DNA of 64,000 bases from Blastomyces gilchristii SLH14081. Taxonomy: Eukaryota; Ascomycota; Eurotiomycetes; Onygenales; Ajellomycetaceae. The translations under genes were made by a program, and so were the position numbers. The DNA is taken from positions 1,991,893 to 2,055,892 of the forward strand of contig NW_003101681.1 of assembly GCF_000003855.2 (NCBI RefSeq), read 5' to 3'. Positions 12,029 to 23,400 of the stretch are shown here, in pieces. The stretch's first letter is position 1, and each line of letters starts with the position of its first letter. Under the pieces are notes generated by a model that saw only the letters and a list, made by a program, of their open reading frames with translations, did no database searches and was not told the origin of the DNA.

Positions 12029-12807
12029 GAAATTGAGGAGTATTACTCGTAAAACGAGATAGTTAAATATTCAATAAATGTAATCAAATAACAGCCCAAA
12101 TGGTTGAGGAGGAGGAGCACCCTTTTATCTATCTAGCTATCATCACACCCCCACACGATGCGAACGTACGTCAAGAAAAAGAAACCAAATAAGCTACTGT
12201 TCAAACAATAATCATTTAATAATATATTATTTCCAGGTTGTGTCTGGTTTACCAACAGCCTCACTCTGAATGGCGGTGGCCCTCTACCACCCCACGGGGG
12301 AATGGGTGAGTTATTATTATAACTATTTACTCTGTCTTAGCTGGGGAAAATAAATACAGAGTAAATTTCGGTGAAACTGAGCCTGGCATAGTTATATAGC
12401 TTATTTTTCCGCTGGGAGATTTTATATCTATATATTACTCGATACGATACAGTTATATAGTTATATTAGTTAGTAACTTACTTTTCTTTTACTATGAATG
12501 ACCCTTTTGCCCGGCATGGCATAGCATGATACATGCATGGCCTAAACCTGACCGCCTCGATGGCGTGAGTGAGCTGTCACGTACCGTACACGGTTAACGG
12601 GGAGGGGAGGGTGTTAAAAGTCCATCCCTCGTGCCGGCTTGCCTCTTCCGGAACGAAATGGGCCAGGGACGGACTGACATGACAGTACATGTACATGTAC
12701 AGTACATATATAGTACGCAAGCGTACTCCGCACAGCTACAGAGTATGTACTGTACTAGGGCTGTCATTTGTCCTCAAAAAATCGCTCATACTAAATGAAA
12801 CCTTTGA
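10013..12807. other. Gene-poor intergenic region with microsatellites
   Basis: No credible gene was found. The stretch carries an (AT)n run at 10,931-10,950, CCGT repeats near 10,979-10,992, a 48-base A run at 11,403-11,450, and an (AC)n(AT)n tract at 11,995-12,028. A run of overlapping GTACATGTAC palindromes lies near 12,684-12,702. Long frames such as 10,897-11,463 on the minus strand are products of the homopolymers. It probably includes the 3' UTR of the acyl-CoA synthetase gene. Confidence 0.55.
10931..12028. repeat. Microsatellite cluster: (AT)n, poly-A, (AC)n(AT)n
   Basis: Read directly: AT dinucleotides at 10,931-10,950, an uninterrupted A run at 11,403-11,450, and AC followed by AT dinucleotides at 11,995-12,028. 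The sequence between them is unique. Confidence 0.9.
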
Positions 12808-13855
12808 ATCTCTCTATATATTAAAGAAAAACCAACTTTTCCGTGCAAAAAACGCTGTAACGTGACCCCGCAGCCCCCCTACCTATCTTACCACTCACTC
12901 TCTTACCACCCCTATCACCCCTTCCACTCCGAACCCCCCTTACCACCCCTGCCACCTCTACCCGCCCTAGACCATAAAAAGCGTCCTGCTATCCCCCTAT
13001 CACTTCCAGTCCATCTGCCGACCCCCGTCTTACGACTCGCTCAGGCCCCCTGTGCCAAAGTCACACCACTTGCGAAGACGAAGCCTACATAGGGTGGCCG
13101 CAGACCTCTTGTAAGAGGAACCACCCTTTGTTTCATCGGAGCAAGCTAAAGAATAAAACAGATCAAAGTGACAGTCCTNNNNNNNNNNNNNNNNNNNNNN
13201 NNNNNNNNNNNNNNNNNNNNNNNNNNNNNNNNNNNNNNNNNNNNNNNNNNNNNNNNNNNNNNNNNNNNNNNNNNNNNNNNNNNNNNNNNNNNNGTCGCTT
13301 CTTGACCCTTTCAACCCCGCGACTCCACGCGCGAGAGGGCAGCGCTCGCCCTCGCCGCCGAACATTTTGATCTGCCCTCCCTCGTCACACTGACGGCGAC
13401 GCCCCGTTGGCCATGCGGCCCCCTCGCCGCGGTGAGGCCTCACAGCTGTGCCACATACACTAAACTTGCTCGTGGGTGCGCTGGGATTGGCTGTTTGAGT
13501 ACTTCAAACTTCATTTTGCACTGGCTGGGCGAGAGGAGTGCACTGCCACCCCCCCCGCGCAACCTGGTGTGATTACCCCGCCCACCCTGAGGGACCAGTG
13601 GCTGATACCCGGCGCGCCGGGCCCTGGCAGACCCGGGGAGGCATCCCCAGTGGGCCTCTGGGGGGAGCTGCGGGGCGGTAGAGGAGGTGGTGGTAGGGGT
13701 GGTAAGGGGTGGTAGAGGCGGTGGTGGTAGAGGAGGTAAGGAGTGGAAGGGGTGGAAGGGGTGGTAAGAGGGGGGTAGGGGTGGAGAGTGGAAGTGGTAG
13801 GGTAGAGGGGGCTGCGCAAGTAGCAAAGCGAGCGTAAGCGAGCATTTGATGCTTG
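12808..13855. mobile_element. Putative inverted-repeat (foldback-like) element with assembly gap
   Basis: The left arm (about 12,862-12,975) is CCACC/TTACCACCCC-rich. The right arm (about 13,667-13,826) is its GGTGG-rich inverse. The reverse complement of the left arm shares a roughly 30-base imperfect block with the right arm, including GGAGTGGAAGGGGTG and GGGGTGGTAAGAG, and both arms end in GGGGGCTGCG. The centre is GC-rich and broken by Ns. The 55 bases left of the arm recur, mutated, at 34,668-34,722. This suggests a non-autonomous TIR element or a remnant; exact ends and target duplication could not be fixed. Confidence 0.5.
13179..13293. other. Assembly gap (115 N)
   Basis: Unresolved bases lie inside the GC-rich core between the two inverted arms, as expected if the hairpin blocked sequencing or assembly. 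The stated length may be only an estimate. Confidence 0.99.
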
Positions 13856-13857
13856 GA

Positions 13858-13904
<47 letters not shown>

Positions 13905-16900
13905 TATCGACGAGTTGCAGCTTCCGGATTACATACATACCTCAATCGATCAATGCTTTACTATGTATGTAGGTTGTCCCGCTCAGGACGGATGAAACAA
14001 CCGCTGCCCGCGCAAGCACGCGAAGCAAATTCTGACATGGTTAATGAATTGGATGGATGGATGGAGATGAGTGTTTACATGTGGGTAGACCTCAGTTTTC
14101 TGAAAGTGATATCATTTATTATTTACTATCCCCACCTAGAAACATTTCTTCTTCTTGTTCTTATTCCTTTATTCCTCTATTCTCCTACCGCATTTATTTT
14201 GAAAAAAAAAAAAAAAAAAAAAGAAAAAGAAAAAGAAAAAGAAAAAAAATAGAGGACAACCCACGCCTTCCACTATCCCTGTAACGTGGGAGAGGTGTTT
14301 ATGCGGGCGTATGCGGCCGGGGTCGGGGCAAACGAGGGACGAGGCTTCCGAAGACGCGCGGGCCACGCATAACCGAATGCATCCTGATCCTAAACAAGCA
14401 ACGGGGAGAAGGAAAAATATCCCTCGCTCCGATGATTTTCAACGCCAGCCAAACCAAACCCTGCCAATCGAAGCGTGGGCTATTATTATTCCTATTTAAT
14501 TAGATTATATTGATGGATTCAAAGGTGAGGCAATGTGAGGTAAACAAGGAATCAAGCGGCGAATAATCAGCCGGGCGGTTTTGGGGGGGAGTGTTTGTTG
14601 ATGGGGTTTCAGATCGTCGCAATCATGACGAAAATCGGGGCGAAAAACGCGCGCCCCCTTCTCTTTGCCTGTTGGTTTCTTTTCTTTTGCGGGTGTTTTG
14701 CGGAGGTAACTATGGGTAGAAGTGACTGGAGGCTGGCATTATTGCTTTGTGTTGGTTTCAGTTTTGTTCAGGATTTTTCTGTTTCCCTCACAGGGGCCAA
14801 GCCGGTGAGGTTGAGAGGTTGAGGGGAGGTGAGGTGGTGTTTTAGTTATGTCAATGTGTAGTCATCAACAAAAAAAGGTCAGATCAAGATATCGTGATTT
14901 TGTCTTCCCCCCCCGATCCCGACTCACCGACACAACTCACAGAGTCACAGTACATAGCATAGTAGGGTATCTTAGCCTTTGCGTCGTCAGAATGATACAA
15001 TAATAATACCTACCCACTACTAGCTAGGTAGCACCATAGCAGCCAATACCCCGCGGAGAAGGGACTGCTGACGCCTTCCCCCACCACATTTTCCTCATTC
15101 GTCACAGTAATACCAAGGCAGTCAGTCAGTCAGTCGTCAGCAGATAGAAGTCAGCCCTGAAAAGTGAACGCTACTAGGAATGGTATACGCTGTGCACGGG
15201 TGCTTGGATTTCCTATACGCATTTCTCGATTGGTTTTTATTTTTAGTATTTTCCTCCTTCAAATCGCGCTTGGACGGTTAATTATGCACGTAATAATGCG
15301 GGAACGAAGAAATGCGGAGAAAAGACTTCCCATGGATGAGAATGATGGGCAAATGTTTCTTGGGTGTTTTGGACGGAGAAATGATACGGAATCTTTCAAT
15401 ACAGGACCCGTATAATTACGGCCTATTACATACATTATACCATGGCGGACGGCACGATTTTTGCCCGACACACCGGGTCGGTCCAGGAATAGTTAGGCTA
15501 ATATTTTAAACTTTCAAGGTCTTCTTTTTTTGGTTGCCTTCTTTTTCCTTTCTAGAATAACATTGAGCCCCCGGAACCGGCCAAATTTGCCTGTTTAATA
15601 ATAATTCAAGCGGCGATCCAAGATTCGAGGTTCAAGGTTTATATCCCACTCCCCCCGCCCAGCCGCCAAGAAAGCACAGAATAATGATGTCCACACTTAC
15701 GCTGCGTAGTAGCACAGTAGTACTCTCGAAGGTCCGCTGGCAAACCAAAAAAAAAAAAAAAAAAAAAAACCAAAAGCCAAGAATTAGAAGTAAGATGGGT
15801 GGGATAATTCATGTTTGTGAGAACCGGGGTTGTTGGGAGAGAGATGTTGGTCATAGCGAGGAGGACCCTTCTTTTTTTTTTTTTTTGTTATATACGTTGC
15901 ACTAAGTAACCAAACCCTTGCTTGCTTGGCCCTTCGTTCTTGGCTGCCTTGGCTGGTTTGTTGTGATGGAATTCTTGATAGGATGGGACTTTTTTTCCCC
16001 TTTCTTTTCTCTCTTTCTTTGGCTTTGAGCGGGATGGGATGGGTTTCTTTTGCTCAGGTTTGGCATTGTGATGGTGGTAACAGTGGAGGCGGCATCAATA
16101 ATCTGTGCTAATAATGGCAGTTAACTTTTAATATTGTACCGTGTACCAAGGTACCGTGGTACATCATACTGATAAACTATACGGATTACTTGTGCAGTGG
16201 ATAAGTAATAAGTTTGGTATCAATAATATCATACATACATACCTCAGGAAATTAGTATGCATTTGTTGTATGCACTTTTAGAGTGTCTTCTCATTCAAAT
16301 TTCAATCCATCATATTCCTCTCCCAAACTGTCCATCAAAGTCCAGATCTCGAATTCATTTTCCTTATTTGTCTTTGCCCACCGTTCTATCACCCTGACCG
16401 CTTTCAGTTTCTCTGTATTGTAGCAACAAGCTTAACCACCCAGCAATTAGTGATCGATACATTTCCGTAGTGGTGGGTTGTCATCGTTCTTGTAACCGAA
16501 CCTTATCATCAATTTCTATTATACATATATATACATATAAAATAGGGTTTAGTCCCGAAAACTCACCCAAACGACCGCCGAACTCAATACTCCTTAACTG
16601 AGATGCAACTAAATGGCGGGAAAATGTATGGGGAAGAAAGTGAGAAGGAAAAGGCCATGGCGAGCGACCCTCGAACGGCGATCTTAAAAGAGAACACGAG
16701 GCGGCCGCATCATCGTCGTCGTCCTAAGCTGGATCATTTTGCTCAGCTACAGAGTACGTGCTTCCTAGGTGTTAGCTTGGGGAGCTGGATGAATAGATGA
16801 ATGAACAGCCACGGTGCTGCGCTGCCATGTTGAGCATGAGGCTGCGCAGGAGGGAGCTTCGTTTTGGGGCTCTCAGTATGAATGATGTCACTCTCTCTTG

Positions 16901-17399
16901 GATTATTTGTATATCGGTCGGAGCGGGACTCTGAATTCCTGCAAAACCTTAAGAAAACGGCATATCTTCCACCCCGATCTAGCGAAATTTGCGAATACAC
17001 GGGGTGGATGATAAGATGATATGGTTTTGCTTGAGTTTTATCTTTTCTATTTTTTTTTATGCCGAGGATCGCTCGAGAAATTTCTTCATCCCAATGGCCA
17101 AGCCAGGCGATTTTCAATTCACGAATACAGGATTACAGAATACATACAGACGGTATGGTATGGTATGTACCGTACAAGGGAGGCGATCGTAATGTAATTT
17201 GCGGTACCTGTGGCCAGTAACACCCGAGTCTTGGACATCATCCCGACATCATCGTCTTTATTTTACTTTTTTTGCAGCGATTACGATAACTTACATCCTG
17301 CATACGGTACATAGATACGGTACAGAGCTAGTTCGGCCGCAATAAGCGTTGCCCCCCTCCCTCCGCCAATCCGCCCTCCCATAATAGTAGCAAGTAATT
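13856..17399. other. Gene-poor intergenic region with simple repeats
   Basis: Simple repeats are (AAT)n at 13,857-13,900, an A run grading into GAAAAA repeats at 14,202-14,249, poly-A at 15,747-15,769 and poly-T near 15,871-15,886. GGTACC/GTACCGT-type short palindromes occur near 16,135-16,165 and 17,150-17,180. No reading frame shows a domain or an intron-bounded structure. No RNA gene was recognised. Confidence 0.5.
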
Positions 17400-18334
17400 C
17401 CCTCCCAAGGTCTTGTCTCGTCTCGATCTCCAAACTACACTTTGCATCACTAAGTTACTACAACCAACTTCGACTTGCTTCTTCTCAGGCGTGCCTACTT
17501 GGCTATCTTTTATCTTTTGTCTCCTCCGCTTCTTCCTTTTCCCTTCCTTCTTCTTGCTCTTCTTCGCTTCTTTCTTCTTGCTCTTCCCTGTCCTGTCTGT
17601 TCGTCTTCCTATCTCTCCGCTCTTCTGCTCCTACCTACGACTGATTTTTATACTTACTTTCTTTCTGTGCACTATACTCTCCACTCTACTGTCCAACGAG
17701 CACCAATTCCATACCCTCCCTTTCTCCAACCAAACCAAACTATCCAACAACCTGTATATCTGCTATCTGGTTTTCTGATGGGTTCTATATATTCAATCTG
17801 CTCCCCGACGTCCCTCACCTTCGCCCCGCGACACCTCTTCTCCCCCTCTGGCCGCTTCAGTTCTCTCCAGAGGGATTAGCCGCACTTCTCCTTATTCCGC
17901 CCCGTCAATTCTTCTTGAAGACCTGTTCTTCTTGGACGGGTTTCCAGGCGGCCGTCTTCTCCATTTAATTTTTATCCTGAATCCTTGATCACTTGACTTC
18001 TCTCCGCACATCCCGGTAGAGAACCGTCATTCGATTTCTTTCAAACCAGATACCCCAAATAACACGGAACTACATCCATCCATTGACCACTCATATCCTC
18101 GAGCGTTTCGAATACTGCCTAGGTAGCTAGCCGGGGACAAATCAAAAACGATACAGAAAAAAAAGATAAAAAATAAAAATAAAAATAGGAACCAAAGTAT
18201 TAAAACAACAGTTTATCCGTCTGGCTGGACACGACCAATTTTCCTACTCCGTCGACCCCTAGACCTCTTCTGACCCTGCATTTGTTTGGGGGGTGTATAA
18301 CGAAGGAAAGAGATTTGGGTTGTTATAAACAATC
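17400..18334 (+). promoter_or_regulatory. Pyrimidine-rich promoter and 5' leader of the Sat4/Hal4-like kinase gene
   Basis: From about 17,400 to 17,890 the plus strand is dominated by CTTC/TTCC runs, typical of promoters and long leaders of regulatory genes in Eurotiomycetes. It contains several ATG-started open frames (for example from 17,475), which would act as upstream ORFs if the leader is transcribed. The ATG of the kinase lies in AATCATGTCG. Confidence 0.45.
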
Positions 18335-20470
18335 ATGTCGGGTCCAATCACATCAAGTCATGTTGTGCACCCATCCGAGGGCCACTCACCAGCCGGCATT
18401 CCTGACCAGGCCGATTCCCAGCTCACAGCATCCTTTTCAAGTCTGATGCTGACAGCAGATCCGGAATTCGAAGGTATCCGTCTTGCAGACCTACCACAGG
18501 CTATCGTGGAAGAGGACGAAGAGACCGCTAGTGAGCCTCCTGAACCCTTGACTCCTACGAGTACTGTCAACGAGACTCCATTCAACAATGGTCATCCACA
18601 CCTTGACACGGCGTCGAAGCCGCTTGTTGTCAACACCGATGCTCCCCCTCACTCTACATCAAAATCTTCGACTCGTCCCGCAAACGGTATTCCCGAAGCT
18701 GCCTCATTGTCCCCGACCCGCCGCGCATCACCTTTGAGAACTGCGTCCAAGTCTATCAAGTCGCTTTTCCGGAAGAAAAAGGGCAGTGCTGATGGCTTGG
18801 AGGAGTCTGCCGCACACACTTCAAACTCTTCTAACCTGCCAGGAACTTCCCACGCCCATAATATCTCGATAGTCACCAACATCATCCATCATGGTACTGT
18901 GCCATTCCCCTCCCGAAATTCACCAACAACCACGTCACGTTCGGGGTCACCACAATCGCCATCCTCACCTTCAAGTACGTTTAACGGTGTTGCTGCCGTC
19001 CTGCTAAGCAGCTCAACGCCTTCCGAGTCTAGTTTCGTCCATAGGAAACCAGCTCGAGCATCGACGGGACTAAGTTTGAAAAAAAGGAGCAAGATCATGT
19101 TCGGTTCGACTCCCAGACCCAACAGAATTGGTCAGAGAATACGATCCCCGAGCCTGAGTGATGTGCGGAGCCAACCGGAACGCCCTGGGTTTTCGATACC
19201 CGCTGTCGAGGGTGTGGGGTTGAAGTCACGTCGGATGAGCGCAAGTTTTCCAGACGACTTTGACGTCGACACTTGCGAATTAGACGAAGAGTACGTTAGG
19301 GCCAGCCGGGTTCCAGGGAAGAGGGCCAAAGAAATCGGGAAAGGTGCGACTGCAACCGTCAAGGTGATGTGTCGGAAAGGCGGGAAAAGACACGATCTGT
19401 ATGCGGTAAAAGAGTTTAGGAAACGTGGACAACATGAGGACGAGGATGAATATATCAAGAAGGTCAAATCTGAGTATTCGATTGCAAAAAGCCTCGATCA
19501 CCCTAATATCGTCAAGACATTTAGCCTTTGTACGCACAATGGACGTTGGAACCATGTGATGGAGATGTGCTCTTATGGGGAGCTATTTTCGCTAGTCCAG
19601 AAGGATTATCTTGGCGACATAGACATCCTTTGCTTCTTCAAACAAACTGTGCGCGGCATTGCCTATCTGCATGAAAACGGTATTGCTCACCGTGATATCA
19701 AGCTGGAGAATTTACTTCTTTCGGATGAGGGCCATATTAAAATAACAGACTTCGGCGTCTCGGAGGTATTCAGTGGTATCCATCCCGGCCTACGCTCTTC
19801 TGGCGGACGGTGTGGTAAAGAGATGAACGGTGTCCGTCTGTGCTCACCGGGCATATGTGGTAGTTTACCATATATTGCCCCAGAAGTTCTTGCAAAGAAG
19901 GGTAAGAATTTCATGTGTTCTTGCCTTGGTATTTTTAATTTTTAATTTCACTGCCGCTGACTGTGACACATAGATAAATATGACCCTCGTCCTCTTGATA
20001 TTTGGTCATGCGCCATCGTCTACCTCTGCCTTCAATATCGCGGCAGCCCGTGGCCAGCAGCTGACAGCAAATACGTTCAATACGCCAATTTCCTCAATGG
20101 CTGGAATAAGTTCCTGAAGGAAAATCCGGACAGAATCATCACAGAGGACGAGTATCCGAAATGCGGTGAACTTTTCCGACGTCTTAAATATTTTGGCCTA
20201 AAACGCCTCATTCTAAAGATGCTCCATCCGGACCCTGCTAAACGTGCCACTATCCAAGAGGTCATGCACGACCGCTTTTTTAAAACAATTGAATGCTGCG
20301 CTCCGGAACCCATCGAACCGGGCAGGGTCGTCACTTCGATCGATGTCGCTAGCAGTGACAGTCACAGACTAGCTAGCAAGATGGTGGTGCAGAAAACTCA
20401 TAACCATTTCCCACCTTCGAAGAGACTGCTCCCGCAACATCGATTTGACATGGGCGATGGATACCAGTAA
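18335..20470 (+). CDS. sat4: Serine/threonine protein kinase, Sat4/Hal4 (halotolerance) family
   Basis: Two exons, 18,335-19,901 and 19,974-20,470, with a 72-nt intron (GTAAGA...CACATAG), give 687 residues. The first 330 residues are Ser/Thr/Pro-rich and disordered, with a basic patch (SIKSLFRKKKG) near residue 145. The kinase domain has the Gly loop IGKGATATV near 334, the ATP-binding Lys of YAVKEF at 359, the catalytic HRDIKLEN from 452, DFGVSEVF from 472, and GSLPYIAPEV near the exon junction. NIVKTFSLCTHNGRWNHVMEMCSYGEL and KYDPRPLDIWSCAIVYLCL are typical of the fungal Npr1/Hal5/Sat4 group. Yeast Hal4 and Hal5 stabilise plasma-membrane transporters and support potassium uptake and salt tolerance. 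The family is certain; which paralogue is less so. Confidence 0.88.
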
Positions 20471-23400
20471 AGGCTTCCCGACTCATCCTATTGTAACTCC
20501 GATTTTTCTTCTAGAATTACACCCTCTCATCCTCCTTACCCGTGATTGATCCCCTTTTGTCTTCACGCGAAAGACTTTTTTTTCATCATGTATCACCTTT
20601 CCCTTTGTAGATGGTTACGGGGTGGAAACTTGAAATGATTTTTCTCTTACTATTTACCATACATTGCGTGGGCTGGGGTTTCTTGCGGTTCCACTGTTTG
20701 TTTCACTTATGTCCATTGATTTTTTCTTTTTTTTTTTCATTTTCTATTCCTCTTTCGTGTCCTGCATTGGGATGTTTTGGTTGGGTTGGCTTTGTCTTCC
20801 TTCTACCCTGCGTTAACTTTCATAGCATTTTAAACCCCATGCTTCAAAAATATTTTTTTATTTATCTATGTTATTTATTTTCATTTTACATATTCCTTGC
20901 GTGACTCAGTACATATACACGGCGGCGCGATGGTGGCTTTGTTCTTATTCCCTGCTTCTTTTGTTGTATGCCCTGGCTATTAATCGTACTAATACTACTA
21001 CTTTTCTTCGTTTTTCTCCTTTGCTAGCCGGCCAGTCTATCGATTTTAGGTTGTCGCTTCAATCTTTACATGGAGAAATTATGGTTTTTTTTTGGTACAT
21101 AATTGAAGGAGCGTGGTTGTTTCATTACCCTCCCCCCACTTTTTTTTGTATCCTTTTGTTCTTTTCATAAACCTTTTTCAAATTCGTTAACCCTCTTCGA
21201 AATACCCGGGTAATTAATGGGTTAGTTTAGTTTAACAGCGAAGACACTATTTACCAACGAGTGTATTTTGCTTGCTTGGAGCGTTCTTACACTTTACCCC
21301 CCATCTCTCTTGTGGTTTTCCCTTTCCCTCCTCTTGTTCACACAGTTGTCTCTCTGAGACCAGCTCCTAGTTTCTTTCCCCCTTGTCTTGTCCTTTCTAA
21401 CTATTCCCTCTGTTACCTAATACATTGATACTGTCGTTCTGCCTGTCAACGCGTGCTTTGCCTATCTTGCTTCAGTGACATATATACCTAATATATATAT
21501 TCGCAATGGTGGCTCGGGTACCGTACCTAGATAGCATCGTCGGCTACTGTATATACATACCCAACCTGATAACAATGAATAGAATGAATAGAATGAATAA
21601 TGTTTACTTTTATATTTTGAGAAAGATGAAGACAGAGAAAAGAGGCATGCTAACGCAAAACCAGACTCCGCAATTTCCCAAGGCGCAGCTGTGCCTACCT
21701 ACCTACATACATAATAATACCTAACTCACTCCGTCACAGTCTCATCAGCAATTTTTCATCAATCTGAGCAGCGGTGAACACCCACACACACACACACACA
21801 CACACAAAACAACAGCACATTCCCCCCCCACCGGGCCGGGGCCTTCTCCAACGTCCAAGCCCCCCTTGGCGCGTAATCGGGGCCGCCCGGCTCGGCCGAA
21901 ATTCTACAGACTGCAACTAATTAATCCTGGGATGAGATCTGCAGATCCCATCGGTTTCAAACTTTCGGGAGCTGGGTGGCTTGCTTGGCGGGTTGGCTGG
22001 GGCGTCGGTATTTAAATTTTGGGGTCTTGGCGTGAATAGTTTGCTGGTAACTATCTCCCATGAAAAGGGGGATGATAAGGTGATGATGATCATGATGATG
22101 ATGATGATTGGGGTGTCGTGGTATCACACCACCTGCAATGTGTGGTCTCTCACGGGGGGGCGGCGTCCTTGGGTCCTCCAGTCCTCACGTCCATTATCCC
22201 CTGCTCCTCTGTATACCCATACTTTTGCTGTGCTGGCTATTGTGCGGGAGCGCGCAGGGAGTTAAACGCCAAGAATAGGAACGCGCAAACATACTGTACA
22301 GATCGTAGTTTGGCAAACTATTATTGAAGTTGCTTGGCAGGGCGACTTTGAGTGTGAAGACTTCTCTCCATATGGAGTAAACGGGGGCGGAGTCAACATA
22401 TGCTTGCCTCGGGTGCAATGATCTACAATACATACAAACTCGTCAGAGACAATATTTAAGCTATTTAACCTTATTTTATTTTTTCACTAGTTTTTGTTTT
22501 TCTCCCTCCCTAAGGCACAAGAGGCGCAGCAGGTCGGCTTCTTTTTCTGTTTCCTCCTTCCGGTGGTGGACAAACGAAGAAATCGAACCTTGTGGTTTTT
22601 CTTGGCTGGTTCTGCATTGTACATGTACATGTACAGTACATGTAGATCCGGAATAGGAGCGGGTGCGGGTGCCTCGCGATGGTACCATATTTGGTTTTTT
22701 CTTTCCCCTCCAATTTTGGCAAAGGACGGCAACCGGAGGGAAGGGAAAACTATACGGGAGCGTACTGAGGTACGCCGGCTTGTAATGCCGTTCCGCCGGC
22801 CACCCGGTTTCCCTTTGTTTCATTTTTGATTCTCCGCCCTTCTTGGCCTTCAACATCTTGGCAAAGGAAAATGTGGTTGTTGTGTCCCTCCCTCTCGTAC
22901 AGAGTACTCCGTAGTCGGGCCGTAGTCGTGTGCCACACAAGGTATACAGACACAGGGGACCCTCTGAGGAGAACAACAACAACCAAAATAAGAAGAGACC
23001 CTATGCAGCCAAGCTTTGCAGCGTCATCGTTTTCATCAGTCTCATCACCACCACCACAACCGTCAACATCACCTGCTGCATTCCCTCGCTCCACGACTCA
23101 CAGAGAATACCGACTCACAGAGAAATACCGACTTACAGAGAATACGTGCAGATCCAGTAATTCTTTATCTCTTCCCATTTGCACATAATGTTCTGTTGGT
23201 TGTAGATGGCGTGTAGGGGAAAATTGAAAGAGAAATGAGACATAACGCGACATGCGCGACATGCACACAGAACATCGCCCGAATCTGGGAGTTGCTAACC
23301 CCCCCACCCGGGTGGGGTTCTACTTTCTTTTGACCAACTAAACGTCCCGTTGCAGGACCACGATTTTGGCTTCATCTTTCAAAAGAATATATGCAGGGCA

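Noticed and set aside
13530..13945. Pro/Tyr-rich minus-strand frames
   Set aside because: They are produced by the GGTGG arm and the (AAT)n microsatellite.
17475..17879. 134-codon Leu/Pro-rich frame upstream of the kinase
   Set aside because: It is the translation of a CT-rich tract in the promoter or leader; it is better seen as a possible upstream ORF than as a gene.
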